DNA of 64,000 nucleotides. Source: Actinomycetota bacterium (GTDB taxonomy: Bacteria; Actinomycetota; Acidimicrobiia; Acidimicrobiales; Ilumatobacteraceae). Position numbers and translations under genes: made by a program. The stretch's first letter is position 1, and every line of letters starts with the position of its first letter. The notes beneath the pieces are model-generated. The model worked only from the letters and a program-made list of their open reading frames with translations, was not told the DNA's origin and did no database searches. The stretch spans positions 32,917 through 96,916 of the forward strand of contig WLJO01000005.1 in assembly GCA_009701715.1 (NCBI GenBank). Reading direction: 5' to 3'. Below, one piece after another: positions 1 through 10,492 of the stretch.

Positions 1-632
<632 letters not shown>

Positions 633-1150
633 ACCGCTCATCGTCCGGAACAGCAGCAGGAACAGGGTGCCTGCGCTCCCGACGAGCGCTCCCCACTGGA
701 CGACGGCATGGCCCCGGTCGGCACCTGCTTGGGCCCCGTGGACCGTGCCCGCGACGAACAGCGGGATGCTCGTGAGGTGCACTGCGTGCCAGAGTCGCCG
801 CGGCAGCCATCGTTTGCACCACGACGTCACCTGAACGGCAACAAGGAGATACAAGGCGACGATCCCCCACGCAACGGCCCCGGGCCTCCACGTGCTCGCC
901 ATGGGCACCAACAGGTCGGCGACACCGAAGTGGACCCAGTTATCGGCAACCAGCGCGCCCAGATGAACCGCCGTGAACACGAGGGTCAGCGTTCCGAGAT
1001 AACGGTGCAGCGAATTCAGCCAAACGGGAACACCCTTGCGGCGGACGAGACGCGTGGAGAGTGCCAGCCCGAGGAGGACACTCGACGTTGCGAGCACCCA
1101 GGCCACAATCCCCGACGAACGGGCAGTGAACCATGCGAGTTGCGCCGTGT

Positions 1151-2107
1151 TCACGCCGCACGCCCCACCGCAACCCGGCCCGCGAGCGTGACGGTGCCGT
1201 TATCGCGCACCAACCACCCCGCCTGAGCGAGCCGGCCGATCAGGGCCGAGCCCGCTGCGGCCCCCGCGAGGAGTGCGGCCTTTGCAACACCTTCGGCCCA
1301 CCATGCCCGATCGCTCACCACGACAGCCGCAGCGATCCCGGAGCGGCTCGGCAGCGACGTCGACGGGTCGATGAGGTGATGGCAGTGCTCGTCACCTGCG
1401 CGCCACTGGCGGACCAGACGGTTGCTCTGCACGATTGCACCGGATTCGATTGGGACGACCCAGCGGACGCGGTGCCCGTCGGTCGGGTCGACGACGGGGA
1501 CACACCATCCGCCATCGGGCCCCGTGCCCGCGACGGCGATGTCCCCGCCGACCGACACCAACACTCCGCTCGAACCACGGTCCATCAGTTCGGCCGCGAG
1601 TAGGTCGGCCGCGAGTCCCTTGCCGACCCCGCCGAGGTCCAGGCTCACACCGACGGGAACGGTGATCGTTCCCCGGTCGTCGTCCACGATCACGCCCAAC
1701 GGGGTCGGCGTTGCCGGCGGGATACCCGCCCGGGCAGCGCTCCCTGAACGGGAACGGACCTCGGCGAAGGACCGGTCATACCCTGCCCACTCGAGCGCGC
1801 GCAGCGTCGTCGGGTCGAACCATCCGTCGGTCGCCCTCCACAGCTGCAGACAGGCGTCGACGGCGTTGCGCAAGAGGTCGCTCGCCGGGACGGGTGCGCC
1901 ACCGGCACGACGGTTCAGCGCCACGAGTTCGCTCTGTGGGTCGAAGCGGCTCCACGCACGTTCGAGCGCACTCAACCGCGACCGCACCCACGCAGCCGAG
2001 CCGGGCGGCGCGTCGAACAGGACGATCTCTACCGTCGAGCCCATCGCCGGGAGCGAGAAGCGGCATTCGTGAGGAGGCACCCTCACGGGCAGTTCGAGCC
2101 CTGACAC
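1151..2107 (-). CDS. apbE: FAD:protein FMN transferase (ApbE family)
   Basis: 318 aa, near the usual family length. ApbE transfers FMN from FAD to a Thr of exported or membrane flavoproteins. Visible family features are the N-terminal FSLPAMGSTVEI strand, the SRFDPQSELVALNRRAG segment, the SLDLGGVGKGLAADL block (about 155-169), VLVSVGGDIAVAG near 183-195, and the HHLIDPSTSLPS metal/substrate site near 245. There is no evident signal peptide or lipobox. The GTG start chosen overlaps the upstream gene by 25 nt; starts a few codons in are possible. It is coupled at its end to the haem membrane protein, so the two probably work in one flavin-dependent redox system. No FMN_bind acceptor is encoded here. 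Confidence 0.9.
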   Translation of the reverse strand: MSGLELPVRVPPHECRFSLPAMGSTVEIVLFDAPPGSAAWVRSRLSALERAWSRFDPQSELVALNRRAGGAPVPASDLLRNAVDACLQLWRATDGWFDPTTLRALEWAGYDRSFAEVRSRSGSAARAGIPPATPTPLGVIVDDDRGTITVPVGVSLDLGGVGKGLAADLLAAELMDRGSSGVLVSVGGDIAVAGTGPDGGWCVPVVDPTDGHRVRWVVPIESGAIVQSNRLVRQWRAGDEHCHHLIDPSTSLPSRSGIAAAVVVSDRAWWAEGVAKAALLAGAAAGSALIGRLAQAGWLVRDNGTVTLAGRVAVGRAA

Positions 2108-2520
2108 CGCGGCGCAGAACTCGTGGTGGTCGTTGACGCTCGCGGCACCGCCGCCGTGGTGCTGGTTACCCGCCCCGGGGTCGTCGTGGTCGTCGATCGC
2201 CTCGGTCCGGTTGTCGGGGTGGTGCCCACTCCAGGTGCAGCAACGGTGCTCGACACGCTGGCGGGATCGACGGGGTTCCCGGCCTCGTCGACATACACGG
2301 TCCGGTGCACCTCGATGATCACGACCGACCCGGGCGGGGCAACGCTCGGCTGCGGCTCCGAGACCGCCGGACCCGACACCGATGCGGCGTCGGCCGTCGG
2401 CGCGGGCGGGCCCGTCGAAGCAGCCATTGCGCCGACCAGCGCTAGTCCGCCCGCTGTCGAGACGCCGGTAGCGGCAACACGCGCGAACGCAGCAGGGCCG
2501 CGACGCCGACGCCTACCCAT
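2083..2520 (-). CDS. Small exported Thr/Pro-rich protein, unknown function
   Basis: 145 aa, not recognised. It has an Arg-rich start (GRRRRRG) then a hydrophobic segment at about 14-34, consistent with a signal peptide or anchor. A proposed beta strand with VVIIEVHRTVYVDEAGNPV lies near 66-85, and the rest is Thr/Ser/Pro-rich linker with two cysteines at the end (C139, C144). The stop of the preceding gene overlaps this ATG by one base (TGATG), and its own 3' end overlaps apbE, so it is translated as part of the unit. The architecture resembles that of the gene before it, suggesting distant paralogues. Function is unknown; a partner of the ApbE/haem system is inference. Confidence 0.65.
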   Translation of the reverse strand: MGRRRRRGPAAFARVAATGVSTAGGLALVGAMAASTGPPAPTADAASVSGPAVSEPQPSVAPPGSVVIIEVHRTVYVDEAGNPVDPASVSSTVAAPGVGTTPTTGPRRSTTTTTPGRVTSTTAAVPRASTTTTSSAPRCQGSNCP

Positions 2521-2948
2521 CAGTCGTCATCCCCGTGATCGTCGTCATCGCCGAAGCGGTTTTCGTCGCCGTCCTCGTCGTCGTGTCTGACGCGCATGAC
2601 TACCGGGGCGGAAGTCGTGGTCGGGGCGGTGGTCGGGGCGGTGGTCGGCGCGGTTGGCACGGTCACGCCACGTGTGTCCAACAGAGATGCGGCATCGGAG
2701 CGAACGACGATCCGATCCTCGATCACCTCGACGACGACGGAGGGTTTCGTCGTCGATGGCCCCGAAGGCCCCTGCTGGGCCGGATCTGCTGCCGCTGGGC
2801 CAACCGGCTCAACGGCAGCGGACTGCGTCGATGCCCCGTGCTGGAACCCGAGGAGACCCCCACCGGATACCGCCGCCACCGCAACCGTTCCCCCGAGGAG
2901 CATGAGGCTGAGTGCTGCTGACGCTGTTAGTGCTGCTCGTCGATGCAT
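2520..2948 (-). CDS. Small exported protein with acidic His/Asp tail
   Basis: 142 aa, not recognised. The ATG at 2948 is preceded by a strong ribosome site (AAGGAGG, about 6 nt upstream); the frame is open further upstream but has no support there. There is a signal peptide at about 1-28 (hydrophobic core LSLMLLGGTVAVAAV), a strand VVVEVIEDRIVV near 69-80, a Thr/Pro linker with TAPTTAPTT repeats, and a very acidic C-terminus (DDEDGDENRFGDDDDHGDDD) that could bind metal ions. It is the first gene of the minus-strand unit ending with apbE and the haem protein. A metal or redox role is a guess from context. Confidence 0.65.
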   Translation of the reverse strand: MHRRAALTASAALSLMLLGGTVAVAAVSGGGLLGFQHGASTQSAAVEPVGPAAADPAQQGPSGPSTTKPSVVVEVIEDRIVVRSDAASLLDTRGVTVPTAPTTAPTTAPTTTSAPVVMRVRHDDEDGDENRFGDDDDHGDDD

Positions 2949-3084
2949 CGTGTCCTCCTTAGTGGCAACCGTTGTCCACCCGGCTTCATCAATGACACGC
3001 TCGGCACGACCCCGAGGTTTGGTCCCGCCCGAAACACGCGGCACCGACGGGTCGGTTTGTGATCCCGCCTCACGATCCACGACA

Positions 3085-4113
3085 ATGTGGTTGGTGACTA
3101 CAACAACTCCTCCGGTCCTCGCAGAAGGCCTTGTGCGGCGCTTCGGCGACATCGTTGCCGTTGACGGGGTGGACCTTGCGGTGCAGGAGGGCGAGATCTT
3201 CGGCTTCCTCGGCCCCAACGGAGCCGGCAAGTCAACAACGGTCCGGATGCTCACCACACTGCTGCGCCCGACCGGCGGGCGCGCTGTTGTTGCCGGGTTC
3301 GACGTCGCAACCCATCCGGCAGAGGTGCGCAAGCGCATCGGTGTTGCGCTCCAGGACGCGGCGATCGACCCCCTCATGACGGGTAACGAACTCCTCGACC
3401 TCCAGGCCGTTCTCTACGGCATCGACCGCTCTCGCGCGAGGCTTCGCGCCGGTGAGTTGCTCGAGCGGGTAGGACTCACCGCTGCTGCGCACCGTCGCGT
3501 CGGCACGTACAGCGGCGGCATGCGCAGGCGCCTCGACCTTGCTCTCGCGTTGATGCACGAACCGGTCGTGCTCTTCCTCGACGAACCGACGACGGGTCTC
3601 GACCCGATGAGTCGGCTCACCCTCTGGGAAGAGGTGCGCTACCTCAACAAAGAGCTCGGAACCACGGTGTTGCTCACCACCCAGTACCTCGAGGAGGCGG
3701 ACCAACTCGCCGACCGCATCGCGATCATCGACAATGGTCGCATCGTCCGAGAGGGCATCCCACGCGAGCTCAAGGCCCAGGTCGGCGCCCCCACGCTGCT
3801 CGTTGCGGTACCCGACGAACAACGGGAGCGCGCCCGAGAGGTTCTCGTAGCCTTCGGCGACATCCGGCCCACTGCGGAAGGCACGCTCGGGGTGGGCCTG
3901 CGCGACGGCGCCGAGGGGATCGCCATGGTGGTCCGTTCCCTCGACCAGGCGGGGATCCGGCTCCACCGGATGGAACTGAACGAGCCGAGCCTCGACGACG
4001 TCTTCGCCGAGGCCACCGGACACAGCCTCGAGGGCGCTCGTTCGCGACTGCTCGAACCGGCCGCAGGCGCCCCACCCACAAAGGGACGACGCAGGCGGGG
4101 CGGGCGGAAATGA
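3085..4113 (+). CDS. ABC transporter ATP-binding protein, DrrA-like
   Basis: 342 aa from the ATG at 3085 (a GTG at 3094 is also possible; the frame extends upstream but only over the divergent gene). It is the ATPase of a drug/antibiotic-type exporter. Walker A GPNGAGKS is at 43-50, signature YSGGMRRRL starts at 142, Walker B LFLDEP has D166/E167, and the H-loop is replaced by a Gln in LLTTQYLEE, as in DrrA-type proteins. Residues after about 220 form the DrrA-type C-terminal domain (NEPSLDDVFAEATG). The stop overlaps the first permease start by ATGA, so the genes form one operon. The substrate cannot be told from sequence. Confidence 0.92.
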   Translation: MWLVTTTTPPVLAEGLVRRFGDIVAVDGVDLAVQEGEIFGFLGPNGAGKSTTVRMLTTLLRPTGGRAVVAGFDVATHPAEVRKRIGVALQDAAIDPLMTGNELLDLQAVLYGIDRSRARLRAGELLERVGLTAAAHRRVGTYSGGMRRRLDLALALMHEPVVLFLDEPTTGLDPMSRLTLWEEVRYLNKELGTTVLLTTQYLEEADQLADRIAIIDNGRIVREGIPRELKAQVGAPTLLVAVPDEQRERAREVLVAFGDIRPTAEGTLGVGLRDGAEGIAMVVRSLDQAGIRLHRMELNEPSLDDVFAEATGHSLEGARSRLLEPAAGAPPTKGRRRRGGRK

Positions 4114-4931
4114 CCGTCGCCCTCGCGCGCCAGCCGATCCACGAGGACCTCCACCAGTCCGCCGTGCGCCAGACCTTGGCACTCGCTCGGCGAAGTGTGC
4201 TCGGTCGCCTCCGCCAACCCGCGGCCCTGGCACCCAGCTTCGTCTTCCCGCTGTTCTTCGCCGCGCTCTCGGCGAGCAGTTACAGCCGCGTGAAGAACGC
4301 CCCGGGCTTCCCGAAGGTCGACTCGTTCCTCCAATTCGGCCTCGCCGCTGCGGTAATGCAGGGCGCGTTCTTCGGTGCCACCTCTGCAGCGGCAGACCTC
4401 GCTGTCGATATCGAACAGGGCTTCTGGGAACGCCTCATGACTTCCCCGGTCCACCGGACGTCGATCGTGATCGGCCGCTTGATGTCGTCCCTCGTCGTCG
4501 GGGCACTGCAGGCCACCGTCTTCATGGGGTTCCTCGCTGCCCTCGGCGTGCGCGTGCGCAGCGGCCCCATCGGGATCGTCTCGATCGTCGTGTCGGCGAG
4601 CCTCGTGTCGCTCGCCATGTCCACCCTGATGTCCACGTTTGCGATCAAGACGGGTTCGCCAGAAGTCGTCCAGGGCATGTTCCCGCTCGTCTTCGTGCTC
4701 ATGTTCCTGTCGTCGACCTTCATGCCGAGGGAACTCATGCACGGCTGGTTCCGCCACGTCGTGGACGTCAACCCGATCTCGTATCTCGCCGAGGGCATGC
4801 GCGGTTTCGTGATCGAGCGCGAACTGTCCGGATGGAGGTTCTTCGAGGCCATCGCGATCCCGTCGATCGGTTGCGTCCTTGCGCTCCTCCTGTGCCTGCG
4901 GGCACTCCGTCGCCGTCTGGCCCAGATGTGA
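4110..4931 (+). CDS. ABC-2 type permease
   Basis: 273 aa with about six hydrophobic helices and the ABC-2 layout of DrrB-type exporters: N-terminal cytoplasmic stretch (RRSVLGRLRQPAAL), first helix near 42-58, EQGFWERLMTSPV coupling-helix motif near 110, and the conserved LMFLSSTFMPRELM and DVNPISYLAEGMR segments. It is coupled to the ATPase by a 4-nt overlap and followed 10 bp later by a second permease. The two permeases probably form a heterodimer with two copies of the ATPase. Confidence 0.88.
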   Translation: MTVALARQPIHEDLHQSAVRQTLALARRSVLGRLRQPAALAPSFVFPLFFAALSASSYSRVKNAPGFPKVDSFLQFGLAAAVMQGAFFGATSAAADLAVDIEQGFWERLMTSPVHRTSIVIGRLMSSLVVGALQATVFMGFLAALGVRVRSGPIGIVSIVVSASLVSLAMSTLMSTFAIKTGSPEVVQGMFPLVFVLMFLSSTFMPRELMHGWFRHVVDVNPISYLAEGMRGFVIERELSGWRFFEAIAIPSIGCVLALLLCLRALRRRLAQM

Positions 4932-4941
4932 GGACACGGCG

Positions 4942-5748
4942 ATGACAGCAGCACTCGGCGAGGACCGTACGTACGGCGTTGCCAGCGATCCGCGTACTGC
5001 CACGGTGATCGCGTTCATGGTCAAGCGGTCGCTCATCAGGATCCGACGGATTCCTGCAGCATTCCTGCCCTCGCTCGCGATGCCCGTGTTCCAACTCATC
5101 GCGTTCGGTGGCGCGTTCGCCGGGGCCCTCGCGTACGCCAAGATCAACCAGGCACTCGATTGGTACGTGCCGCTGTCGTGCCTACAGGGCGCCGCATTCG
5201 GGGCGATGGGCCTCGCGTTCGCCACGGTCAACGATCTGCGGACCGGCTTCTTTGACCGTCTCCGGATGGCGCCCGGCGGTCGTGCAGCCACGGTCTATGG
5301 CCCGCTCGCCGCCTCGATGGTCCGCGCAATTATCCCGCTCGTCATCGTCTCGGCCGTGGGGTTCATCGGCGGCGCAGCCCTTCCCGGTGGCGTGCTCGGT
5401 CTACTAACTCTTACGGCAGCCGCACTGGGTGTGGCGTTCTGTGCTTCGGGGTTCGGGCTCGGCCTCGCCCTCCGGATGCGGACACTGGCCGCTGCCACGC
5501 TCACGCAGTTCGCGATCTTCTTTGCACTCTTCCTGTCGACGGCCCAGATGCCGCTCGACTTCATCCAGGGTTGGGTCAAGCCGATCGCCCGGTTGAACCC
5601 GATGACCAACGTGCTGCGCCTCGCCCGAGAGGGCTTCCTCGGAGAGGTGACCTGGCAGGACACCTGGGGAGGGCTGCTGGCGATCGCCATTCTCGGCACC
5701 CTGACCACGGTGTACGCCGTTCGCGGGCTCCGGAGTTTCGACAAATAG
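4942..5748 (+). CDS. ABC-2 type permease, second subunit
   Basis: 268 aa from the ATG at 4942, just after the first permease stop. It has about six membrane helices and the same signposts as its neighbour: [17 protein letters not shown] at the first helix, [15 protein letters not shown] coupling region, [16 protein letters not shown], and [17 protein letters not shown] near the end. It completes an ATPase-permease-permease exporter operon. After the stop, a weak 5-bp inverted repeat (TCCCG...CGGGA, about 5767-5787) may act in termination, but it lacks a U tract. Confidence 0.86.
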   Translation: MTAALGEDRTYGVASDPRTATVIAFMVKRSLIRIRRIPAAFLPSLAMPVFQLIAFGGAFAGALAYAKINQALDWYVPLSCLQGAAFGAMGLAFATVNDLRTGFFDRLRMAPGGRAATVYGPLAASMVRAIIPLVIVSAVGFIGGAALPGGVLGLLTLTAAALGVAFCASGFGLGLALRMRTLAAATLTQFAIFFALFLSTAQMPLDFIQGWVKPIARLNPMTNVLRLAREGFLGEVTWQDTWGGLLAIAILGTLTTVYAVRGLRSFDK

Positions 5749-5832
5749 TCCACAATTCGACGCTCGTCCCGATACACCAAAACGGGATGATGCACGGACT
5801 CCGGAAATGGGGCATGATGACGTCTGTCATAT

Positions 5833-5844
5833 CCGAGATCTCGG
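5833..5844. promoter_or_regulatory. 12-bp perfect palindrome before coxS
   Basis: CCGAGATCTCGG reads the same on both strands and sits 36 bp before the coxS start, in the 131-bp gap after the ABC exporter. Its position suits an operator or a leader element for the cox genes. No clear -35/-10 pair was found nearby. The role is inference. Confidence 0.35.
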
Positions 5845-5879
5845 CCCTTGTCGGCCATGTCTTGTCTGGGGGTTACACC

Positions 5880-6335
5880 GTGCAAATCACGGTCAACGTG
5901 AACGGAACCGCGCAAACAAGTGATGTCGAGCCGCGCCAGCTGCTCGTGCACTATGTCCGTGAGACCTTGGGGCTCACCGGTACCAATGTGGGGTGCGATA
6001 CCTCTTCCTGCGGTGCGTGCACCCTGCATGTCAACGGACAGAGCACCAAGTCCTGCACGATGCTCGCTGTCCAGGCGGACGGCCAGAGTGTCACCACCAT
6101 CGAGGGCATTGCCAAGGGCGATGAACTGCACCCGATGCAGAAGGCCTTCATGGAGAACCACGGCCTGCAGTGCGGTTACTGCACCCCCGGAATGGTGATG
6201 GCAGCCATCGGCATTCTCGATGAGAACCCCAAGCCCACCGAGGACGAGGTCCGCGTCGCGCTCGAGGGCAACCTGTGCCGTTGCACCGGTTACCACAACA
6301 TCGTTAAGTCCATCCTCGCCTGCGCCAACGGCTGA
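5880..6335 (+). CDS. coxS: Molybdenum hydroxylase small [2Fe-2S] subunit
   Basis: 151 aa from the GTG at 5880, the usual family length; the frame is open further upstream but without family similarity. It is the iron-sulphur subunit of CO dehydrogenase/xanthine dehydrogenase-type enzymes and passes electrons from the molybdenum site to FAD. The plant-type [2Fe-2S] site is C39, C44, C47 and C59 ([18 protein letters not shown]), and the proximal cluster is C98, C101, C133 and C135 ([11 protein letters not shown] and [11 protein letters not shown]). coxM follows after 24 bp. No large subunit is adjacent; the only candidate in the window is at 39895. Confidence 0.93.
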   Translation: MQITVNVNGTAQTSDVEPRQLLVHYVRETLGLTGTNVGCDTSSCGACTLHVNGQSTKSCTMLAVQADGQSVTTIEGIAKGDELHPMQKAFMENHGLQCGYCTPGMVMAAIGILDENPKPTEDEVRVALEGNLCRCTGYHNIVKSILACANG

Positions 6336-6359
6336 GCACCCGGAACCCAAGGAGCCACA

Positions 6360-7184
6360 GTGATTCCCGCAGCGTTTGACTACAAGCGTGCTTCCTCCGC
6401 CGAGGAAGCAATCAGCCTCATCGCCCAAGCCGGCGACGAAGCCAAGTTCCTTGCAGGTGGCCACAGCCTCCTGCCGCTGATGAAGTTGCGCCTCGCCGCA
6501 CCTTCACTGCTCATCGACATCGGCCGTATCTCCGATCTCTCGTACGTACGGGAGTCCGGTGACCACGTTGCGATCGGCGCACTCACCCGCCACACCGAGG
6601 TCGAGAACTCGCCCGTGCTCCTGCAGCACGTGCCGTTGCTCGCCCACGCAGCGGGCCACGTCGGCGATCCGGCGGTCCGTCATCGTGGAACCATCGGCGG
6701 TTCGATCGCTCACGCGGACGCCGCTTCGGACCTCCCGGCAACCACGCTGGCGCTCGGCGCGACGTACGTCGTGCAGGGCCCCAATGGCCGTCGCAACATC
6801 GCAGCGACCGACTTCTACACCGGCTTCCTCGAGAACGCCATGGACGCCGACGAGATGCTCGTCGAGATCCAGGTACCCAAGATGAACGGTGCCGGTTGGT
6901 CGTTCCAGAAGTTCAACCGTCGTGCCCAGGACTGGGCAATCGTCGGTGTTGCGGCTTGGCGCCGTGGCACGGACAGCGGCGTCGCACTGGTGAACATGGG
7001 CTCCACCCCGATCCTCGCCAGTTCGGTTGCCTCGGCAATCAAGAGCGGTGCCTCCGTGGCCGATGCCGCCCAGCAGGCTGTCGCAGAGGCTGACCCGCAG
7101 GGAGACCTCAACGCATCGGTGGAGTACCGCACGCACCTCGCCAAGGTGCTCGTGCGCCGCGCGCTCGAGGAGTCAACGAAGTAA
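6360..7184 (+). CDS. coxM: Molybdenum hydroxylase medium FAD subunit
   Basis: 274 aa with a GTG start preceded by AAGGAG (8 nt). This is the FAD-binding subunit of CO dehydrogenase-type enzymes. The two FAD-pyrophosphate motifs are present, AGGHS at 32-36 and TIGGS at 111-115 followed by AHADAASDLPA. The CO-dehydrogenase flavoprotein C-terminal domain covers about 170-274. It forms an operon with coxS and is closed by a strong hairpin at 7197-7229. It should dock with CoxS and a molybdopterin large subunit that is not encoded next to it. Confidence 0.93.
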   Translation: MIPAAFDYKRASSAEEAISLIAQAGDEAKFLAGGHSLLPLMKLRLAAPSLLIDIGRISDLSYVRESGDHVAIGALTRHTEVENSPVLLQHVPLLAHAAGHVGDPAVRHRGTIGGSIAHADAASDLPATTLALGATYVVQGPNGRRNIAATDFYTGFLENAMDADEMLVEIQVPKMNGAGWSFQKFNRRAQDWAIVGVAAWRRGTDSGVALVNMGSTPILASSVASAIKSGASVADAAQQAVAEADPQGDLNASVEYRTHLAKVLVRRALEESTK

Positions 7185-7196
7185 TCCCGTTAACGA

Positions 7197-7229
7197 ACGA
7201 AGGGGCGGCCCGACGGGCCGCCCCTTCGT
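7197..7229. terminator. Strong bidirectional terminator hairpin
   Basis: A perfect 15-bp stem (arms 7197-7211 and 7215-7229, loop GAC) lies between the converging coxM and SDR genes. The GC core GGGGCGGCCC is flanked by ACGAA/TTCGT. It lies 12 bp after the coxM stop and 20 bp after the SDR stop and can serve both. Confidence 0.85.
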
Positions 7230-7249
7230 CGTTGTGGGGCACCTCGCCG

Positions 7250-7996
7250 CTACTGCAGGCCGGCGTACTGCCCGCCGTCGACCGGCAGGTGTGCTCCGGT
7301 GATGAAGCGTGCGTGTTCGCTGCACAGGAACGCCACGGCGTGCCCGAAGTCGATCGGATCGCCGAGCACACCCGCCGGGATCCCCATCGCCGAGGCATCC
7401 GGGTTGGCCCCGTACACCTGGGTGATCCGGTCCGTGAGGTGTACCCCGGGCTGCACGCTGTTCACCGTGACCCCGTCCTTGGCAACCTCGCGTGCGACCG
7501 TCTTGAGGAAGCCGGTCGTACCGGTGCGCGCCGTGTTGGAGAGGATGAGAGTAGGGATCGGCTGGCGCACGCCGTAGGACGTGATTGCCACGACCCGTCC
7601 CCAGCCCCGCTCCTGCATCGACGGCACTGCTGCTTTGCACATGCCCACCACCGAGAGCAGGCTGAGATCGAGGGCCTTCGCGTACGCCTCGATCGGCGTG
7701 GATGCAAAGGTGCCGGGCGGGGGCCCGCCGGCATTGCACACGAGGATGTCCACGCCACCGAGCACCCCGGTTGCCAACTCCACGAACTCCCGGCCGCCCT
7801 CGGCGTCGGAGACGTCGCACACCACATAGCGGCAGCTGTGGCCGATCCGCGCGATCGCGTCCTTCAGCCTCGCCTCGTCCCTGCCGCAGATCACCACCTC
7901 GGCACCGTCATTCGCGAGGGCAAGTGCCGAGCCGAAACCCAACCCCGCCGATCCTGCTGCTACTGCGGCGCGACGGCCGGTGAGTCCGAGATCCAT
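7250..7996 (-). CDS. SDR-fold oxidoreductase, catalytic residues altered
   Basis: 248 aa, Rossmann fold of the short-chain dehydrogenase family. The cofactor loop reads AAGSAGLGFGSA instead of a classic TGxxxGIG, and the NAG motif is present (VCNAGG near 88). The active-site Tyr-x-x-x-Lys is missing: the aligned segment reads S-N-T-A-R in LILSNTARTGTTGFLK, so Tyr becomes Ser and Lys becomes Arg. The Ser of the triad is kept in TSYGVR. FabG-like SDRs lacking the tetrad are known, so it may have a changed chemistry or a non-catalytic role. It faces coxM and is not part of the cox operon. Confidence 0.85.
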   Translation of the reverse strand: MDLGLTGRRAAVAAGSAGLGFGSALALANDGAEVVICGRDEARLKDAIARIGHSCRYVVCDVSDAEGGREFVELATGVLGGVDILVCNAGGPPPGTFASTPIEAYAKALDLSLLSVVGMCKAAVPSMQERGWGRVVAITSYGVRQPIPTLILSNTARTGTTGFLKTVAREVAKDGVTVNSVQPGVHLTDRITQVYGANPDASAMGIPAGVLGDPIDFGHAVAFLCSEHARFITGAHLPVDGGQYAGLQ

Positions 7997-8081
7997 GACG
8001 GCAGAATACGGCGGCCCGAGAGGTTGGCCCGCACCCGCTTCCCTTCCTTGTTACCCTCACGATGAGGAGAGGGTGATTCCC

Positions 8082-9494
8082 ATGCGTGAGGACCAGAGAT
8101 ACCTCGACGCCATTGCAGACGCAGACCCGTATCCGTACTGGTACGAGGACGCCGACGAGCCCGACAGCAATCCGACACTGGTCCGAACGGACAACTGCGA
8201 CCTCTGCGTCGTCGGTGGCGGTTACACCGGGCTCTGGACGGCGATCATCGCCAAGGAACGGGACCCGTCGCGTGACGTCGTCCTCATCGAGGCCCACGAG
8301 ATCGGGTCGGCAGCCAGCGGCCGCAACGGCGGCTTCGTCGACGCCAGCCTCACCCACGGGGTCACGAACGGCAAGACACGCTTCCCCGACGAACTCCCGG
8401 TGCTCGAGGACCTCGGCCTGCGCAACCTCAATGAGATCGAGGCCGCCATCCTGCGCTACGGCATCGACTGCGACTTCGAGCGGACCGGAGTCATCGATGT
8501 GGCCACCACGTTCCACCCCGCCAGTTACCTCGACGAGCTCCGCGAGGAGTACGGGCTCCTCCGGGAGCTGGGCCAGCCCGTCGAACTGCTGGACTCCACC
8601 GCCATGCGCGCGCAGGTCAACTCCCCCACCTACCTCGGTGGGCTGTGGCGCCGCGACCGCGCGGCGCTCGTCGATCCCGCTCGCCTCGCGTGGGGCCTCA
8701 AGGCAGCAGCCGAGTCGTTGGGCGTTCGCATCTACGAGGACACCAAGGCAACCGCGCTCGAACGGGACGGCGTTGGCGTGCTCGTCACCACACCGCTCGG
8801 TCAGGTGCGCTGCGGGCGCGTTGCCCTCGGCACCAACGCGTTCCCGCCGTTGCTGCACCGACTTCGTCACTACATCGCACCCGTGTACGACTATGTCCTC
8901 GTTACCGAGCCGCTGACCGCCGAACAGTTGGCTTCAATCGGCTGGAAGGGGCGCCAGGGACTGTCGGACATCCCGAACCAGTTCCACTACTACCGACTCA
9001 CCGAGGACAACCGGATCCTGTGGGGCGGCTATGACGCGGTGTACTACTTCCGGGGCAAGGTCCGCACCGAGCTCGAGTCACGTCCCGAGACCTGGGCCAA
9101 GCTCAGCCGCCACTTCTTCGCCACATTCCCGCAGCTGGAGGACGTGAAGTTCTCACACACCTGGGGTGGTGTCATCGACACCTGTACCCGGTACTCCGTG
9201 TTCTGGGGCAAGGCGATGCAGGGCCGTGTTGCGTACGCGCTCGGCTATACCGGGCTGGGCGCTGGCTCGACCAGGTTCGGGGCCGAGGTCATGCTCGATC
9301 TCCTCGACGGGAAGCGTTCACGAGCCACGGAGACCGAGTTCGTGCGCAAGCATCCACTGCCCTTCCCGCCCGAACCGTTCCGTTTCGCCGGTATCCAGGC
9401 CACCCGTTGGTCGCTCGACCGGGAGGACAAGACCGGTCGGCGCAACGGTTGGCTGCGGACACTCGACCGGCTCGGCATCGGGTTCGATTCCTGA
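8082..9494 (+). CDS. FAD-dependent amine/amino-acid oxidoreductase (DAO family)
   Basis: 470 aa from the ATG at 8082, preceded by GAGGAGA. The dinucleotide fold is CVVGGGYTGLWTA near residue 40, followed by an acidic strand end (VVLIEAHEIGSAASGRNGG), typical of the DadA/DAO family and of gamma-glutamylputrescine oxidases (PuuB). A second FAD-contact region near the end, ALGYTGLGAGSTRFGAEV, is intact. About 40 extra residues precede the fold. Substrate is not readable; an amine or amino acid is likely. It stands alone between the SDR gene and the MoxR gene. Confidence 0.85.
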   Translation: MREDQRYLDAIADADPYPYWYEDADEPDSNPTLVRTDNCDLCVVGGGYTGLWTAIIAKERDPSRDVVLIEAHEIGSAASGRNGGFVDASLTHGVTNGKTRFPDELPVLEDLGLRNLNEIEAAILRYGIDCDFERTGVIDVATTFHPASYLDELREEYGLLRELGQPVELLDSTAMRAQVNSPTYLGGLWRRDRAALVDPARLAWGLKAAAESLGVRIYEDTKATALERDGVGVLVTTPLGQVRCGRVALGTNAFPPLLHRLRHYIAPVYDYVLVTEPLTAEQLASIGWKGRQGLSDIPNQFHYYRLTEDNRILWGGYDAVYYFRGKVRTELESRPETWAKLSRHFFATFPQLEDVKFSHTWGGVIDTCTRYSVFWGKAMQGRVAYALGYTGLGAGSTRFGAEVMLDLLDGKRSRATETEFVRKHPLPFPPEPFRFAGIQATRWSLDREDKTGRRNGWLRTLDRLGIGFDS

Positions 9495-9571
9495 ACCCAG
9501 CGGTACGGGAGCGCCGGGCCCCGGGACGGACCCGGCACTGACCACGGTCCACGTCGTACGCTGGGCCGGGT

Positions 9572-10484
<913 letters not shown>

Positions 10485-10492
<8 letters not shown>

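Noticed and set aside
3639..5291. A 550-codon minus-strand frame opposite the ABC exporter
   Set aside because: Arg/His-rich low-complexity product, antisense to well-supported transporter genes.
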